Notes: generated by a model not told the origin, from the letters alone. A stretch of DNA of 64,000 nucleotides from Bacteroidales bacterium (GCA_017618625.1 JAFZTV010000033.1:1-64000); one strand, 5' to 3'. Numbered from the stretch's first letter, positions 1 to 9,034 are shown. Numbers and translations are program-made.

Positions 1-33
1 GTCAAGAGTCAAGAGTCAAGAGTCAAGAGTCAA
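1..33. repeat. 7-bp tandem repeat (gtcaaga) inside the MBOAT gene
   Basis: Four perfect gtcaaga units plus gtcaa, reaching the left edge of the window, so the true copy number is unknown. The unit is not a multiple of three and the repeat is read through by the coding frame, so gain or loss of one copy would shift the frame. Confidence 0.9.
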
Positions 34-416
34 AGTTAACCACCGTTTGGAACACACTCCTCACCTTCCTCTTCATCAGCTTCACTCGACTTTTCTTCCG
101 TAGCGGCTCTAACCTAAACCCTGCCGAAGCCAACGAGGTGGCATGGAGAACGGCCACCCAGATGGTCGACCAGATGGGTTCGCACTGGAATCTTGCACAA
201 ATCCCGCAGATAGTCGGGGCTTATTGGAATATTTTTCTCATCTTTGCAATCGGAATGGTTGTACATTGGCTGCCCGCACGTTTCAAGCGTCGCTACCGCC
301 TCTGGTTCGCCTCGATGCCTCTGTGGCTTATGCTGATAGTCGTCGTTGCTGCGGTCTTTGTGTTCTACCAGTTCGTCACCGCTGGCCTTCAACCGTTCAT
401 ATATTTCCAGTTCTGA
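3..416 (+). CDS. MBOAT-family O-acyltransferase, C-terminal part (5' end outside window)
   Basis: The frame is open from base 3 to the TGA at 414-416, so the usual internal ATG at 138 is not the start. The segment contains a transmembrane stretch (TLLTFLFISFTRLFFRSG), a variable middle, then two more hydrophobic helices near the end. This matches the C-terminal third of membrane-bound O-acyltransferases (AlgI/DltB-like), which move acyl groups onto extracytoplasmic polysaccharides. The catalytic His region lies outside the window. A 7-bp tandem repeat sits inside the frame just before the first helix. The next gene starts 1 nt after the stop, so the two are probably co-transcribed. Confidence 0.75.
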   Translation, partial: QESRVKSQESKLTTVWNTLLTFLFISFTRLFFRSGSNLNPAEANEVAWRTATQMVDQMGSHWNLAQIPQIVGAYWNIFLIFAIGMVVHWLPARFKRRYRLWFASMPLWLMLIVVVAAVFVFYQFVTAGLQPFIYFQF

Positions 417-417
417 A

Positions 418-2136
418 ATGAAACTATCTGTCAAAATATCTTTTTCGATTATCGTGGCCCTACTGATTGGCAGTTTGAGCTCGTGTGCCAAGCAGGGCTA
501 CCCTTCGGGCGGCCCCGTCGACAAGCAGCCGCCTAAGGTCAAAGGTGTGTCTCCCCAAAGCGAGACCACCAACTACACGGCCAAGAAGTTCAAGATAGAC
601 TTCGACGAGTATGTCACGATGAAGGATGCCGACAACAACGTGCTCATCTCGCCCCCGATGAAGACGAAGCCCGAATATCAAACAAAAGGGCACAGCGTTA
701 TAGTCAAATTGAACGATACCCTTGCTCCCAACACCACCTATCTCTTCCAGTTCAAGGGCGCCATCGTGGATTTCAACGAAGGCAATCCTCTTCCCTCGTT
801 CGAATATGTCTTTTCCACAGGCGACGCCCTCGACTCGATGACCATTGTCGGCAAAGTGACCGATGCGCTGACTCAGTCTCCAACCGAAAACACTCTGACG
901 GTTGTGGTTTACCGCATGACCGACGCCATCGATTCCCTGGGTGACTCGATTGTATCATTGGGCACTCCGACCTATCAGACGCGCACCGCCTCCGACGGCT
1001 CGTTCAAGTTCAACTACATGACTCCCGGACGCTACAAGCTTATCGCCTTCGACGATGCCGACAAAAACCTGAAATACTCGGCATCGGAAGCCATTGCCTG
1101 GCTTGACACTTTGGTCTCTGCTCAGCTTATGCCCAAACCTGCCGACACAACCGATGCTCAAAGCGACAGCATTGAAAATAAACTAGATACGATAAAGGTC
1201 GAAAGTGTCGAAAAAATGCAGGAACTCCTATTGCAAATATCGCTAAAAGAAAATCCTGCGCAGCGGGTAACATCCAGCGTATTTACCTCTCGGGGCTGTC
1301 TGCAAATAGTCACTCAATCCCCCATGGTGGCTCCTGTGGTCGAGGCCGATTCGTTGATATGGTCGGTCAACAAGATTGGCGACACGTTGAGTCTTTGGAC
1401 TTTACGCCGCACTTGCGACTCGGTGCGGCTGGTGCTGCGCGACACAGCTACCTCGCTCAACGACACCCTCACAATCAAGTACCGCCAACCTAAGAAGTCT
1501 AAACGCAAAACAGACTCGCCCGAAAATGATTTGAATGTTGTCCGCTCGCTAACTGGTACCGCTCATCCATACTACGACACGATGAAAGTCCGGTTTGAGG
1601 TGCCTATCGGCAGCGTGCAAGGCGACATCCACGTAATGAATCTGTCCGACAGCACCACGTCGACTGCCAGTTTGTCGCTTGACTCCACCCATGCTGTGGG
1701 AAGCATAATAACAGCTACTCCTCTTAAACAGGGAGAGAAATACAAGGTGACCCTTCCCGCAGGAATATGTACCGACCTCTATGACCGAAAGAACGATTCG
1801 CTGGTGTTCACCACAACTCTCACCTCGGCCAGCGACTATGGCACTTTAACATTCGATATAGCCGTCAACGGCGTCATGCAACACCCAATCCTGCAGCTGC
1901 TCGACGACAAAGGCAGCGTTGTGCGGCAGCAACCGGTTTCTTCTGGCTCCTTGCAGTTCGAAAATCTGAAGCCCGCCACATATCGCATACGTCTATTCGA
2001 CGACCTCGACGCCAACGGGAAATGGACTCCGGGCGACTACTACCTCCACCGCCAGCCCGAACCGGTCAGATATTTCAACAAAAGCCTCCAGCTACGCGCC
2101 AACTGGGAGATGTCCGAGAGTTGGAGTTTGGAGTAG
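418..2136 (+). CDS. SbsA Ig-like domain lipoprotein
   Basis: A 572-residue lipoprotein. The N-terminus is a signal sequence ending in a lipobox (GSLSSC), followed by a Gly/Pro-rich linker typical of exported Bacteroidota lipoproteins. An N-terminal beta-sandwich of the bacterial Ig-like (Big_5/SbsA) type follows: FKIDFDEYV, then LAPNTTYLFQF, then FEYVFSTG. The C-terminal half carries further beta-rich repeats, including a segment like carboxypeptidase regulatory domains (LKPATYRIRLFDDLDANG). ATG 418 was chosen because it begins directly before the signal peptide; upstream in-frame ATGs lie inside the MBOAT gene. Function unknown; it may bind or scaffold at the outer membrane. Confidence 0.8.
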   Translation: MKLSVKISFSIIVALLIGSLSSCAKQGYPSGGPVDKQPPKVKGVSPQSETTNYTAKKFKIDFDEYVTMKDADNNVLISPPMKTKPEYQTKGHSVIVKLNDTLAPNTTYLFQFKGAIVDFNEGNPLPSFEYVFSTGDALDSMTIVGKVTDALTQSPTENTLTVVVYRMTDAIDSLGDSIVSLGTPTYQTRTASDGSFKFNYMTPGRYKLIAFDDADKNLKYSASEAIAWLDTLVSAQLMPKPADTTDAQSDSIENKLDTIKVESVEKMQELLLQISLKENPAQRVTSSVFTSRGCLQIVTQSPMVAPVVEADSLIWSVNKIGDTLSLWTLRRTCDSVRLVLRDTATSLNDTLTIKYRQPKKSKRKTDSPENDLNVVRSLTGTAHPYYDTMKVRFEVPIGSVQGDIHVMNLSDSTTSTASLSLDSTHAVGSIITATPLKQGEKYKVTLPAGICTDLYDRKNDSLVFTTTLTSASDYGTLTFDIAVNGVMQHPILQLLDDKGSVVRQQPVSSGSLQFENLKPATYRIRLFDDLDANGKWTPGDYYLHRQPEPVRYFNKSLQLRANWEMSESWSLE

Positions 2137-2198
2137 CGGATACAATAAAAACAGACACATAGCGTTTTATAAATCAGTTAACTTAAAAATCATTCAGC

Positions 2199-2903
2199 AT
2201 GACAGAATTTGAGAAATTTGCCACCAAACACTGTGGCATCAGCAGCACCACCTACGCGAAATACACCGCAGCCGCCAACCGCGCCATCATGAGCGCCGCC
2301 CCGATGGCTTCGCTGACCCCCTATATCATCGAAGAGCGTCAGCTCAATATGACCCAGATGGATGTCTTCTCGCGTCTGATGATCGACCGCATCATCTTCC
2401 TCGGCACCGCCATCGACGACTACACCTCCAATGTCATACAGGCCCAGCTGCTTTTCCTCGAGTCGGTCGACAGCCAGAAAGACATCTCGATATATCTCAA
2501 CTCGCCGGGAGGCTCTGTCTATGCCGGATTGGGCATCTACGACACCATGCAGCTCATAAGCCCCAAGATTTCCACCATCTGCACCGGTTTGGCTGCTTCG
2601 ATGGCTTCCGTTCTGCTCTGCGCCGGCGAGAAAGGCATGCGATCCGCACTGCCCCACAGCCGAGTGATGATTCACCAGCCGATGGGTGGCGCCGAAGGCC
2701 AGGCTTCGGATATGGAGATTACCGTGCGTGAGATACAGAAACTCAAGAAAGAGCTCTACGAAATTATAGCCAGCCACAGCGGCAAACCTATCGAGCAGGT
2801 CGAGAAAGACAGCGACCGCGACCACTGGATGACCGCCGAAGAGGCCAAGGAATACGGCATGATTGACGAAGTGCTCCGCAAACGCGAAAAGACCGAAGAA
2901 TAA
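2199..2903 (+). CDS. clpP: ATP-dependent Clp protease proteolytic subunit
   Basis: A 234-residue ClpP. The catalytic triad is visible as Ser134 (GLAASMAS), His159 (MIHQP) and Asp208 (DRDHW), with the same 25- and 49-residue spacings as E. coli ClpP. The family motif NSPGGSV is at 101-107. The N-terminus is longer than in E. coli and may be a removable propeptide. ClpP forms double heptamers that degrade unfolded proteins delivered by ClpX or ClpA-type ATPases in the cytoplasm. No clpX lies next to it. Its stop codon overlaps the start of dut (TAATG). Confidence 0.96.
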   Translation: MTEFEKFATKHCGISSTTYAKYTAAANRAIMSAAPMASLTPYIIEERQLNMTQMDVFSRLMIDRIIFLGTAIDDYTSNVIQAQLLFLESVDSQKDISIYLNSPGGSVYAGLGIYDTMQLISPKISTICTGLAASMASVLLCAGEKGMRSALPHSRVMIHQPMGGAEGQASDMEITVREIQKLKKELYEIIASHSGKPIEQVEKDSDRDHWMTAEEAKEYGMIDEVLRKREKTEE

Positions 2904-3340
2904 TGCAGATAAAGATAATCAACAAGTCGCACCACCCGCTGCCGCACTACGAGACGGCACAGTCGGCGGGTATGGACCTCCGTGCTTTCCTGCCCGAAGG
3001 ACCGATAACGCTGAAACCGATGGAGCGAGGCCTTGTCAAGACCGGACTTTTCATGGAACTGCCCGCAGGCTTTGAGGCACAGGTGCGTCCGCGCAGCGGA
3101 TTGGCGCTGAAGAAAGGCATCACCGTGCTCAACTCGCCTGGCACCATCGACGCCGACTATCGCGGCGAGATTTGTGTCATACTTATAAACCTCTCGCAGG
3201 AGGACTTCGTCATCAACGACGGCGAACGCATCGCCCAGATGGTGATAGCCCGCCACGAGCAGGCCGAGATAATCGAAGTATCCGAACTCTCCGACACCGA
3301 ACGCGGTGCCGGCGGCTTCGGACATACGGGAAAGAAATGA
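2903..3340 (+). CDS. dut: deoxyuridine 5'-triphosphate nucleotidohydrolase
   Basis: A 145-residue trimeric dUTPase that hydrolyses dUTP to dUMP and pyrophosphate, keeping uracil out of DNA and supplying dTMP synthesis. All five family motifs are present in order: AGMDLRA (22-28), RPRSGLA (62-68), [11 protein letters not shown] (80-90, with catalytic Asp83), GERIAQ (107-112) and the C-terminal [10 protein letters not shown] (134-143). The start overlaps the clpP stop by one base and the stop overlaps the next gene (ATGA), so clpP, dut and the muramidase gene are probably translationally coupled. Confidence 0.96.
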   Translation: MQIKIINKSHHPLPHYETAQSAGMDLRAFLPEGPITLKPMERGLVKTGLFMELPAGFEAQVRPRSGLALKKGITVLNSPGTIDADYRGEICVILINLSQEDFVINDGERIAQMVIARHEQAEIIEVSELSDTERGAGGFGHTGKK

Positions 3341-4491
3341 AAGTGGTTAGTGGTCGGCAGTCGGCAGTCGGTAGGCTGACGCAGAGTTTTATTCTCTGTT
3401 TTGCGCTGCTGACGCAGATGCTCTTTGTCTCGTGTGCCGACGCAAGACCTTCAGATGCTGCTCCACAGCGGTCGGCCACTCGGTTTCTGACGGGTGCCGA
3501 GGGGCTTATGGGCGACCTCTCGCAACTGGCTTCTTCCCGCGTCGCCGTGGTGGGCAACCAGACATCGGTCGTCGGAGCCACCCATCTTGTTGACACCTTG
3601 CTGGCCAAAGGCGTAAGCGTAAAAAAGATTTTCTGTCCCGAGCATGGGTTCCGCGGCACTGCGGCAGCGGGAGCCAAAGTCGACAACAGCGTCGACCCCA
3701 AGACCGGCCTTCCCATCGTCTCGCTCTATGGCAAGAACAAGAAACCCACGCCCGAGCAGATGAAGGATATCGACGCGGTCATCTTCGACTTGCAGGATGT
3801 GGGATGTCGGTTCTATACCTACATAAGCACGCTGCACTATGTGATGGAAGCCTGTGCCGAAGCCAACCTGCCGCTCGTGGTGCTCGACCGCCCCAACCCC
3901 AACGGACACTATGTCGACGGACCTGTGCTCGACACCTCACGCTACCGCTCGTTCGTGGGCATGCATCCCGTGCCTGTGGTGTATGGGTTGACCATAGGAG
4001 AGTATGCGACGATGATCAACGGTGAAGGATGGCTCAAAGGCGGCGCAAAGTGCGACCTCACCGTCGTCCCCATGCAGGGCTACAGGCGCGACAGCGTTGG
4101 CTACCAGCTTCCCGTAGCTCCGTCGCCCAACCTGCGCAACGCCCACGCCATAGCGCTCTACCCGTCGCTCTGCCTTTTCGAAGGCACCAACTGCGGCGTC
4201 GGTCGCGGCACACCCTCGCCGTTCGAGATAGTCACTTACGGCAGCGACACCCTCGACCTGCGCAACGAACCCGCCCCCTCCGCGTTCAGCCTTCGCTACC
4301 TTATGACCATGTACAAGCGTGTGCCTAAGGGCTCGTTCTACCTAAAAAACAACTTCTTCGAGAAACTCGCTGGCAACGGCGACCTGCGCCGTCAGATAGA
4401 GCAGGGGATGTCCGACGAGGAGATCCGCGCCACATGGGAGCCCGCCCTCTCGGAATACAAGAAAATCCGTAGCCGCTATCTTATCTACTGA
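3337..4491 (+). CDS. DUF1343/NamZ-like exo-beta-N-acetylmuramidase, lipoprotein
   Basis: A 384-residue protein of the DUF1343 family, whose characterised member NamZ releases terminal N-acetylmuramic acid from peptidoglycan fragments. Recognisable blocks: [32 protein letters not shown], the APSPNLRN region, [11 protein letters not shown] and the C-terminal [11 protein letters not shown]. The signal sequence ends in a lipobox (FVSC), so it is probably envelope-bound. After VGRGT the protein passes in about 15 residues to a DLR block; family members as I recall them have some 40 more residues here, so an internal deletion is possible. A 7-bp repeat lies in the codons after the start. The ATG overlaps the dut stop (ATGA). 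The 3' end overlaps the convergent radical SAM gene by 7 bp. Confidence 0.85.
   Translation: MKVVSGRQSAVGRLTQSFILCFALLTQMLFVSCADARPSDAAPQRSATRFLTGAEGLMGDLSQLASSRVAVVGNQTSVVGATHLVDTLLAKGVSVKKIFCPEHGFRGTAAAGAKVDNSVDPKTGLPIVSLYGKNKKPTPEQMKDIDAVIFDLQDVGCRFYTYISTLHYVMEACAEANLPLVVLDRPNPNGHYVDGPVLDTSRYRSFVGMHPVPVVYGLTIGEYATMINGEGWLKGGAKCDLTVVPMQGYRRDSVGYQLPVAPSPNLRNAHAIALYPSLCLFEGTNCGVGRGTPSPFEIVTYGSDTLDLRNEPAPSAFSLRYLMTMYKRVPKGSFYLKNNFFEKLAGNGDLRRQIEQGMSDEEIRATWEPALSEYKKIRSRYLIY
3353..3373. repeat. 7-bp tandem repeat (gtcggca) in the NamZ-like gene
   Basis: Units gtcggca, gtcggca, gtcggta, preceded by two weaker copies of the same phase (gtggtta, gtggtcg). They encode part of the N-terminal region ahead of the hydrophobic core of the signal peptide. 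A one-unit change would shift the frame. Confidence 0.85.
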
Positions 4492-5423
4492 GTCGTGTAG
4501 CGGCTGCCCTGCGACCTACCTCTCCGTTCCAGCTCTTTCTCCACCATCGCACCTATCTCCTCGTTGCGTATAAGGCGTCCGTCGCTGCGTCGCCAGCTGC
4601 GTTCGGGCATCGCCTGGTAGCGGGGCGGCACCTCGCCGGCGAACCGCTCTATCGCTATGTCCGGCCGTAGACGCTCGACGATGTCGCACACCAGCGAGAT
4701 ATATTCGTCCAGCTCGAAGGCGTGTCCGCGCCGCTCCGGCGGCTCTTCCGCCAGCCGCGTCCCCTTGAGTATCTGCAGTTGGTGGAACTTCACCGTGTTG
4801 AGTGGCAGCGTGTTTATAATATCTGCCGAAGCCACCATCTCTTCGACGCTTTCACCCGGAAGTCCCAGTATGAAATGTCCGCCGCAGTGTATCCCGTGAG
4901 CTGCGGTGGCTTCGATGGCGTGTCGTGTGGTGGCGAAGTCGTGTCCGCGCCCCACCAGCTGCAGCGTTTTGTCGTAGCAGCTCTCTATGCCGTATTCCAC
5001 GCCCACGAATCCGCGCTCCTTCAGCGAAGCGATATAATCCAGTTTCCCGTCGTCTATGCAGTCGGGCCGCGTGCCGATGATCAAGCCCGACACCATCGGG
5101 TGGTTCAGCGCCTCCTCGTAGCGGCTGCGTAGCACTTCCAGCGGCGCGTAGGTGTTGCTGTAGGTCTGGAAGTAGGCCAGGTAGCAGGCGCTCTTGCGGT
5201 AACGCCAGCTATGGAACTTGATGCCCTCGTCTATCTGCTCGGCGATCGACTTCACCTCGCGGCAGTACGAGGGGTTGAACGCCTCGTTGTTGCAGAAGGA
5301 GCAGCCCCCGTAGCCTTTCGTGCCGTCGCGGTTAGGGCAGGAGAACCCCCCGTCGATGGAGAGTTTCTGAGCCCGCCCGCCAAAGAGCGACTTGAAATAG
5401 CTGGAGTAAGAATTATACCGCAT
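4485..5423 (-). CDS. TIGR01212-family radical SAM protein (YhcC-like)
   Basis: About 312 residues starting at the ATG before RYNSYSSYF; the longer open frame to 5495 runs into the upstream gene. The iron-sulfur signature is the family form SCPNRDG then GGCSFCN, binding a 4Fe-4S cluster that cleaves SAM. Later blocks include GTRPDCIDD, VEYGIES and GHFILGLPGE, all typical of YhcC-like proteins. The family's substrate is not established to my knowledge. The start overlaps the end of the upstream hypothetical gene by 11 bp, so the two are probably one transcript. Confidence 0.88.
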   Translation of the reverse strand: MRYNSYSSYFKSLFGGRAQKLSIDGGFSCPNRDGTKGYGGCSFCNNEAFNPSYCREVKSIAEQIDEGIKFHSWRYRKSACYLAYFQTYSNTYAPLEVLRSRYEEALNHPMVSGLIIGTRPDCIDDGKLDYIASLKERGFVGVEYGIESCYDKTLQLVGRGHDFATTRHAIEATAAHGIHCGGHFILGLPGESVEEMVASADIINTLPLNTVKFHQLQILKGTRLAEEPPERRGHAFELDEYISLVCDIVERLRPDIAIERFAGEVPPRYQAMPERSWRRSDGRLIRNEEIGAMVEKELERRGRSQGSRYTTQ

Positions 5424-6018
5424 CGTAATAATCTTTATTTGCCCTGTCTGGGCACACACTTGACTGCTGTTGAGATGTATAAAACCGACCAACATATACT
5501 ATCCGTTCAAAAATACTGGACAATTGGGTCAGTTGGCGAGATTTGCCATTACAACTGGCATTCCCTATTTCAAAGAAATCAATTCGTTTTCCTTCATTAA
5601 AGATTGACACAGTCCATACTGTATCCGACTCTGTTTCCTCTTTGTCTTTTTTTCTAATTGTCTCCCTATGTTCAAGAATGTCGAAGGCCAACTCTGGCAA
5701 GCCTATGTATAATGGCTTATAACCTTCAAAAAGTGTATTCTGTTCGTCCGACAAATCAAAAAAATGGTGAATGACCTTGGCTGGCATTACAATGTTCTTT
5801 CTCGGTATCTCAATTTTCCGATACGACTCTAGAATACTTACAGAAACCATATTATCATGTACAACACAACAACAATTCCACTTGACTCCAGCGTCATAAG
5901 GTGTTGTCATTATTATGCGGATGCTGTCAAACGATTTATTATCATTTCGAGCCATACCGTTCCCCGTCACCATAATGAGGACCGATATTGCTAAAACATA
6001 TTTTATTCGGATGTGCAT
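5413..6018 (-). CDS. hypothetical exported protein
   Basis: A 201-residue protein with a signal peptide (hydrophobic core YVLAISVLIMV, likely cleavage after GNGMA). No family recognised. The middle is mixed and polar with a KKDKEE stretch, and the C-terminus is tyrosine- and glutamine-rich. It is more AT-rich than its neighbours, suggesting recent acquisition. It ends inside the start of the radical SAM gene. The ATG is immediately upstream of the signal peptide and there is no better start. Confidence 0.6.
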   Translation of the reverse strand: MHIRIKYVLAISVLIMVTGNGMARNDNKSFDSIRIIMTTPYDAGVKWNCCCVVHDNMVSVSILESYRKIEIPRKNIVMPAKVIHHFFDLSDEQNTLFEGYKPLYIGLPELAFDILEHRETIRKKDKEETESDTVWTVSIFNEGKRIDFFEIGNASCNGKSRQLTQLSSIFERIVYVGRFYTSQQQSSVCPDRANKDYYDAV

Positions 6019-6211
6019 AACAATTTAAGGTGCTATATATGTATTGACCGCAGACACTATTTTGCTTTAGCCGTGCCCACTTCTACTTTTTTACCATTGT
6101 TTTTCTACCGAAATGCTCATTTTCTTTATCCATATCATGTTTTTTGTCATCCCATGTAAAGCCATTGGGGATGAGCTCATGCAGATGCGCCGCCTATCTG
6201 CGACCATGCAC

Positions 6212-6643
6212 CTAATAGATATACAGCGTGCCGCCGTCGTATGTGGTTCCGTACTCATAGAGCGGGCAACTGGTCATACTGCCGTCAAGCGGCATTCCGT
6301 CGGCGTAGGTGTTGAACTGGCTGCCGCACACCGGACATTTAAGCACGGTGCCGTCCCATCCGTCAACGACCTCCACAGCGGCGTCGTGGTCGTGCGGACA
6401 GGTGCGCTCGTATGCCACAAACTCGTTCATCGCGGTGCGCATCACGAAAATCCCATGGTTGCCGCCCACGATATATTCGTAACCGCCCACGTTGTTGAGT
6501 CTGTTATAAAGTGGCGAGTTCGGGTCAATGGAGCAAGCCGCCGCACCTATAGGGGTGTCGCAACGCTTCTCGTGCTTGCATCCGCAAAGTAGCACTACGG
6601 CGACAATTATAACGTATTTCAATAACCTATGCATCGATATCAT
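6212..6643 (-). CDS. Rieske-like 2Fe-2S lipoprotein with Cys-rich second ligand pair
   Basis: A 143-residue lipoprotein (lipobox LLCGC near residues 19-22). The ligand boxes resemble a Rieske domain but differ: box 1 is C82-P-H84, followed two residues later by His86; box 2 is C103-PV-C106-G instead of Cys-x2-His. A potential 3Cys:1His ligand set results. The following SQFNTYADG and LYEYG blocks are typical of the Rieske fold. The likely role is electron transfer or a structural iron-sulfur site at the envelope. The gene overlaps the end of the upstream GNAT gene by 17 bp. The start may be the second Met (residue 4). Confidence 0.7.
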   Translation of the reverse strand: MISMHRLLKYVIIVAVVLLCGCKHEKRCDTPIGAAACSIDPNSPLYNRLNNVGGYEYIVGGNHGIFVMRTAMNEFVAYERTCPHDHDAAVEVVDGWDGTVLKCPVCGSQFNTYADGMPLDGSMTSCPLYEYGTTYDGGTLYIY

Positions 6644-7277
6644 TTCTTCGCTGAATTTTTGTAGAGCATAATTTCATTATTTTTACCGGACGGTCTGAAC
6701 CGACTTCCAGATTGGGGCAGAGCGTTTCCTCGCCGGTATCGACAAATCCGCATTTCTCCATCACGCGCCCTGACGCTGGATTTGAAGGAAAGTAGTCACC
6801 CCAAAGCACTGTGAAGCCCTTCACATCGAAACAATAGTCGATAACCATCTGAAGCGCTTCCGTACAGATGCCTTTGCCCCAAAACGGGCGGGCTATCCAG
6901 TAACCCACCTCCGCCTGGTCTTCGGCAATCTTCAGGTTCGATGCTGCTGCCACAAGGTAGCCCACACAACCGATGGGTTCTCCCGACTCTTTCCAGATTA
7001 CCGCCCACATCCCTTCTGCGTTGAATACTGTGCGGATAATCTCACGACTCTCCTCCACCGACTTATGCGGCGGCCATCCGGCACGAGGCCCGACTTCAGG
7101 GTCGCTGGCATATTTAAACAGCGCCTCGGCATCGTTCTCCAGCCATGGGCGCAACAAGATTGACTTCGTCGCCATCTGTCGCGAAACGCAACGGGCAGGC
7201 GGGTTCTGCTCAGGAATCTCGGCCATTCGAGCACTCTCGACGGCTTCCGCTGTCCCATCTGTTCTTGCTGTTTCCAT
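6627..7277 (-). CDS. GNAT N-acetyltransferase (RimJ/RimL-like)
   Basis: A 216-residue protein, or 182 if it starts at the second Met (7175). The GNAT fold is clear: an N-terminal LLRPWLENDAEALFKYA block, WAVIWKESGEPIG strand, the acetyl-CoA binding segment VGYWIARPFWGKGICTEAL, and the C-terminal NPASGRVMEKCGF motif of the RimJ/RimL group. It probably acetylates an amino group on a protein or small molecule; the substrate cannot be predicted. The first 34 residues are not part of the fold. An A-rich stretch directly upstream of ATG 7277 favours the longer form, but the choice is uncertain. Confidence 0.8.
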   Translation of the reverse strand: METARTDGTAEAVESARMAEIPEQNPPARCVSRQMATKSILLRPWLENDAEALFKYASDPEVGPRAGWPPHKSVEESREIIRTVFNAEGMWAVIWKESGEPIGCVGYLVAAASNLKIAEDQAEVGYWIARPFWGKGICTEALQMVIDYCFDVKGFTVLWGDYFPSNPASGRVMEKCGFVDTGEETLCPNLEVGSDRPVKIMKLCSTKIQRRNDIDA

Positions 7278-7301
7278 CTTCTTTTTACAGTTTGACGACG
7301 C

Positions 7302-7421
7302 TTAAGTAGTTGCAAATTCTGCCAAATGTTTGGGATATTCTGCGTAATTCCTCGACGAACGGTGTGATATCTCTATCGTTTCGCCCTCTCTGATGATAAC
7401 AACGTAGTAATCACGGAAATA
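7302..7421 (-). pseudogene. short C-terminal gene remnant, possibly from a LytTR domain
   Basis: Between two GNAT genes an open stretch of about 39 codons without a start reads FRDYYVVIIREGETIEISHR and ends LAEFATT. Just upstream a stop and a frame change separate it from a short MEKYVEHKHNI reading. The strand-turn-strand pattern resembles the last part of a LytTR DNA-binding domain, but the match is weak and made from memory. The rest of 7278-7521 shows nothing recognisable. Confidence 0.25.
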
Positions 7422-7521
7422 TTATGTTTATGCTCGACGTACTTCTCCATCTTTCCTGCCGTCAATGAGATGGGTGCTTGCGCTCAAGAAGGGTGGAATA
7501 ATAGCATCACGTTGTTCGTTC

Positions 7522-8022
7522 TTACTGTTCGGCGAAGCGTTTCAGCGCGGCTTCGTCAAGACGTTGCACCGTCCATTCGTCCATCGGCACAGCTCCAATG
7601 CTGCTATAGACCTTCAAGGCGGGTTGGTTCCAGTCGAGGCATATCCACTCCATACGGCCGCAGTTGCGTTCCACCGCCAGCTGAGCCAGCCGTTTAAGCA
7701 AGGCTTTGCCATAACCCCTGCCACGTTTTTCGGGCAGGATGAAGAGGTCTTCGAGATAGAGCCCTTTGCGACCCACGAATGTCGAGAAGTTGTGGAAGAA
7801 CAGGGCGAAGCCTACCACCGTGCCCTCATCCTCGGCGAAGAGCACCTCGGCCGAATGTTCCACAAAGAGCGAGCGGTGCAGCGTGGCTTCGTCGGCGACT
7901 ACCTCGTCAGAACATTTCTCATATACGGCGAGCTTCTTGATGAACTCGAGCACCAACCCAGCCTCATCCTCCCTCGCCGGACGGATGGTCAGCTTGCCAT
8001 TCGACGTTTCCTTTTCCTTCAT
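7522..8022 (-). CDS. GNAT N-acetyltransferase, diamine/SSAT-like
   Basis: A 166-residue acetyltransferase. The pattern LTIRPAREDEAGLVLEFI, then YLEDLFILPEKRGRGYGKAL (acetyl-CoA pyrophosphate loop), then DWNQPALKVYSSIGAVPMD matches the spermidine/spermine and thialysine acetyltransferase group, so a polyamine or related amine is a plausible substrate. Length is usual for the family. The ATG overlaps the stop of the upstream HAD gene (4 bp), implying a two-gene operon. Confidence 0.85.
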   Translation of the reverse strand: MKEKETSNGKLTIRPAREDEAGLVLEFIKKLAVYEKCSDEVVADEATLHRSLFVEHSAEVLFAEDEGTVVGFALFFHNFSTFVGRKGLYLEDLFILPEKRGRGYGKALLKRLAQLAVERNCGRMEWICLDWNQPALKVYSSIGAVPMDEWTVQRLDEAALKRFAEQ

Positions 8023-8879
8023 TTCACAACACGCTTATGGTCGGCCAGCAGTTTGTTGAAATCGTAATCCGCGCGTATCTTGTCGAGGATATGCATCACC
8101 GTCGTGTATATCTCCTGCCCCTCCGAGTAGTCGGCCTTGCACACAAAGCTCACTCTGTCCTCGCAGATGAGCTTCATGGCCGTGTCCTTCTTCTTCCGGT
8201 CTCCATACACCGCAATCGAGTGGCCTCCGTGTTCTTTCACCACCTTCATGCTGGGGATGTCCGTCTCGCCGTCGCCGAAGTATATCATCCTCTCGAACGG
8301 GATGGGGCGGTCTTCCTGTGCCACGAATTCGTTGATTTTCTTGTTGTCGCTTATCTCCTTGATGCCTTTGTTTATCTTGAAGAGGAACTGCGTCTTCGTG
8401 GTGTAATCCACCGCAACGGCGGGCCAGTAGGCGATGCCGTCGACATCATAGAGGAACGAGCAGGCGTAGATGTTCTCAAACCTCTTGGCTATCGTCGTTC
8501 CCTCTATCATCTCCTTTAATCCGGACGAGTTGATATAGTGTTTTATGTTTATCCCCTTCGATTTGCCGTACTGGTTTATCAGCGTGAACCACTCCTCCAC
8601 GCCCTTGAACAGTTTTATCATCGAGCCGAATTTCTGGAACGAATTTCGCCTTAACGATATATTGTTGTTTTTTGCCGCCCGAAGCATCAAGTACATATAG
8701 CACAGTATCTCGTTGGCATCGTTCCTGGTGGCCAGTTCGTTGTTTTTTGCCCAGAACTCCTGCGGGTCCTTTCCGATGGCTTTCACAAATCCGAACTCCT
8801 GCATGTTACCCGGCGCCAGCGTGCCGTCGAAGTCGTAAACCAAAGCCACGTCTATGTTTTTCTTCGTCGCCATATTCAA
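8019..8879 (-). CDS. HAD-superfamily phosphatase
   Basis: A 286-residue HAD hydrolase. Motif I is YDFDGTLAPG (nucleophile Asp in DFDGT), motif II is INSSG, and motif IV is FGDGETDIPSM, giving the Mg-binding acidic cluster. A large helical insertion between motifs I and II forms the cap. It resembles haloacid dehalogenase-like phosphatases annotated near phosphoserine phosphatase, but the substrate is unclear. The start may be M3 (MATKKN). It overlaps the downstream GNAT start by 4 bp. The 155 bases upstream up to the nitroreductase contain no recognised element. Confidence 0.82.
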   Translation of the reverse strand: MNMATKKNIDVALVYDFDGTLAPGNMQEFGFVKAIGKDPQEFWAKNNELATRNDANEILCYMYLMLRAAKNNNISLRRNSFQKFGSMIKLFKGVEEWFTLINQYGKSKGINIKHYINSSGLKEMIEGTTIAKRFENIYACSFLYDVDGIAYWPAVAVDYTTKTQFLFKINKGIKEISDNKKINEFVAQEDRPIPFERMIYFGDGETDIPSMKVVKEHGGHSIAVYGDRKKKDTAMKLICEDRVSFVCKADYSEGQEIYTTVMHILDKIRADYDFNKLLADHKRVVK

Positions 8880-9034
8880 CCGTTTGTTTTATATTCTCAA
8901 ACAATTCTTTTTGCAAGCAGAGGATAGTGTGCCGTTGGCACAGCTTACGGGATAGACTGGAGCCATCGCGCTATTTATCGCCGCGCCATACAGGTGTCCG
9001 ATGCCCATCTGTTGTCTCCCGCTTTAGCGCCGAC

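Noticed and set aside
6113..6592. 159-codon plus-strand frame
   Set aside because: It is the reverse of the Rieske-like lipoprotein gene and shows no motif of its own.
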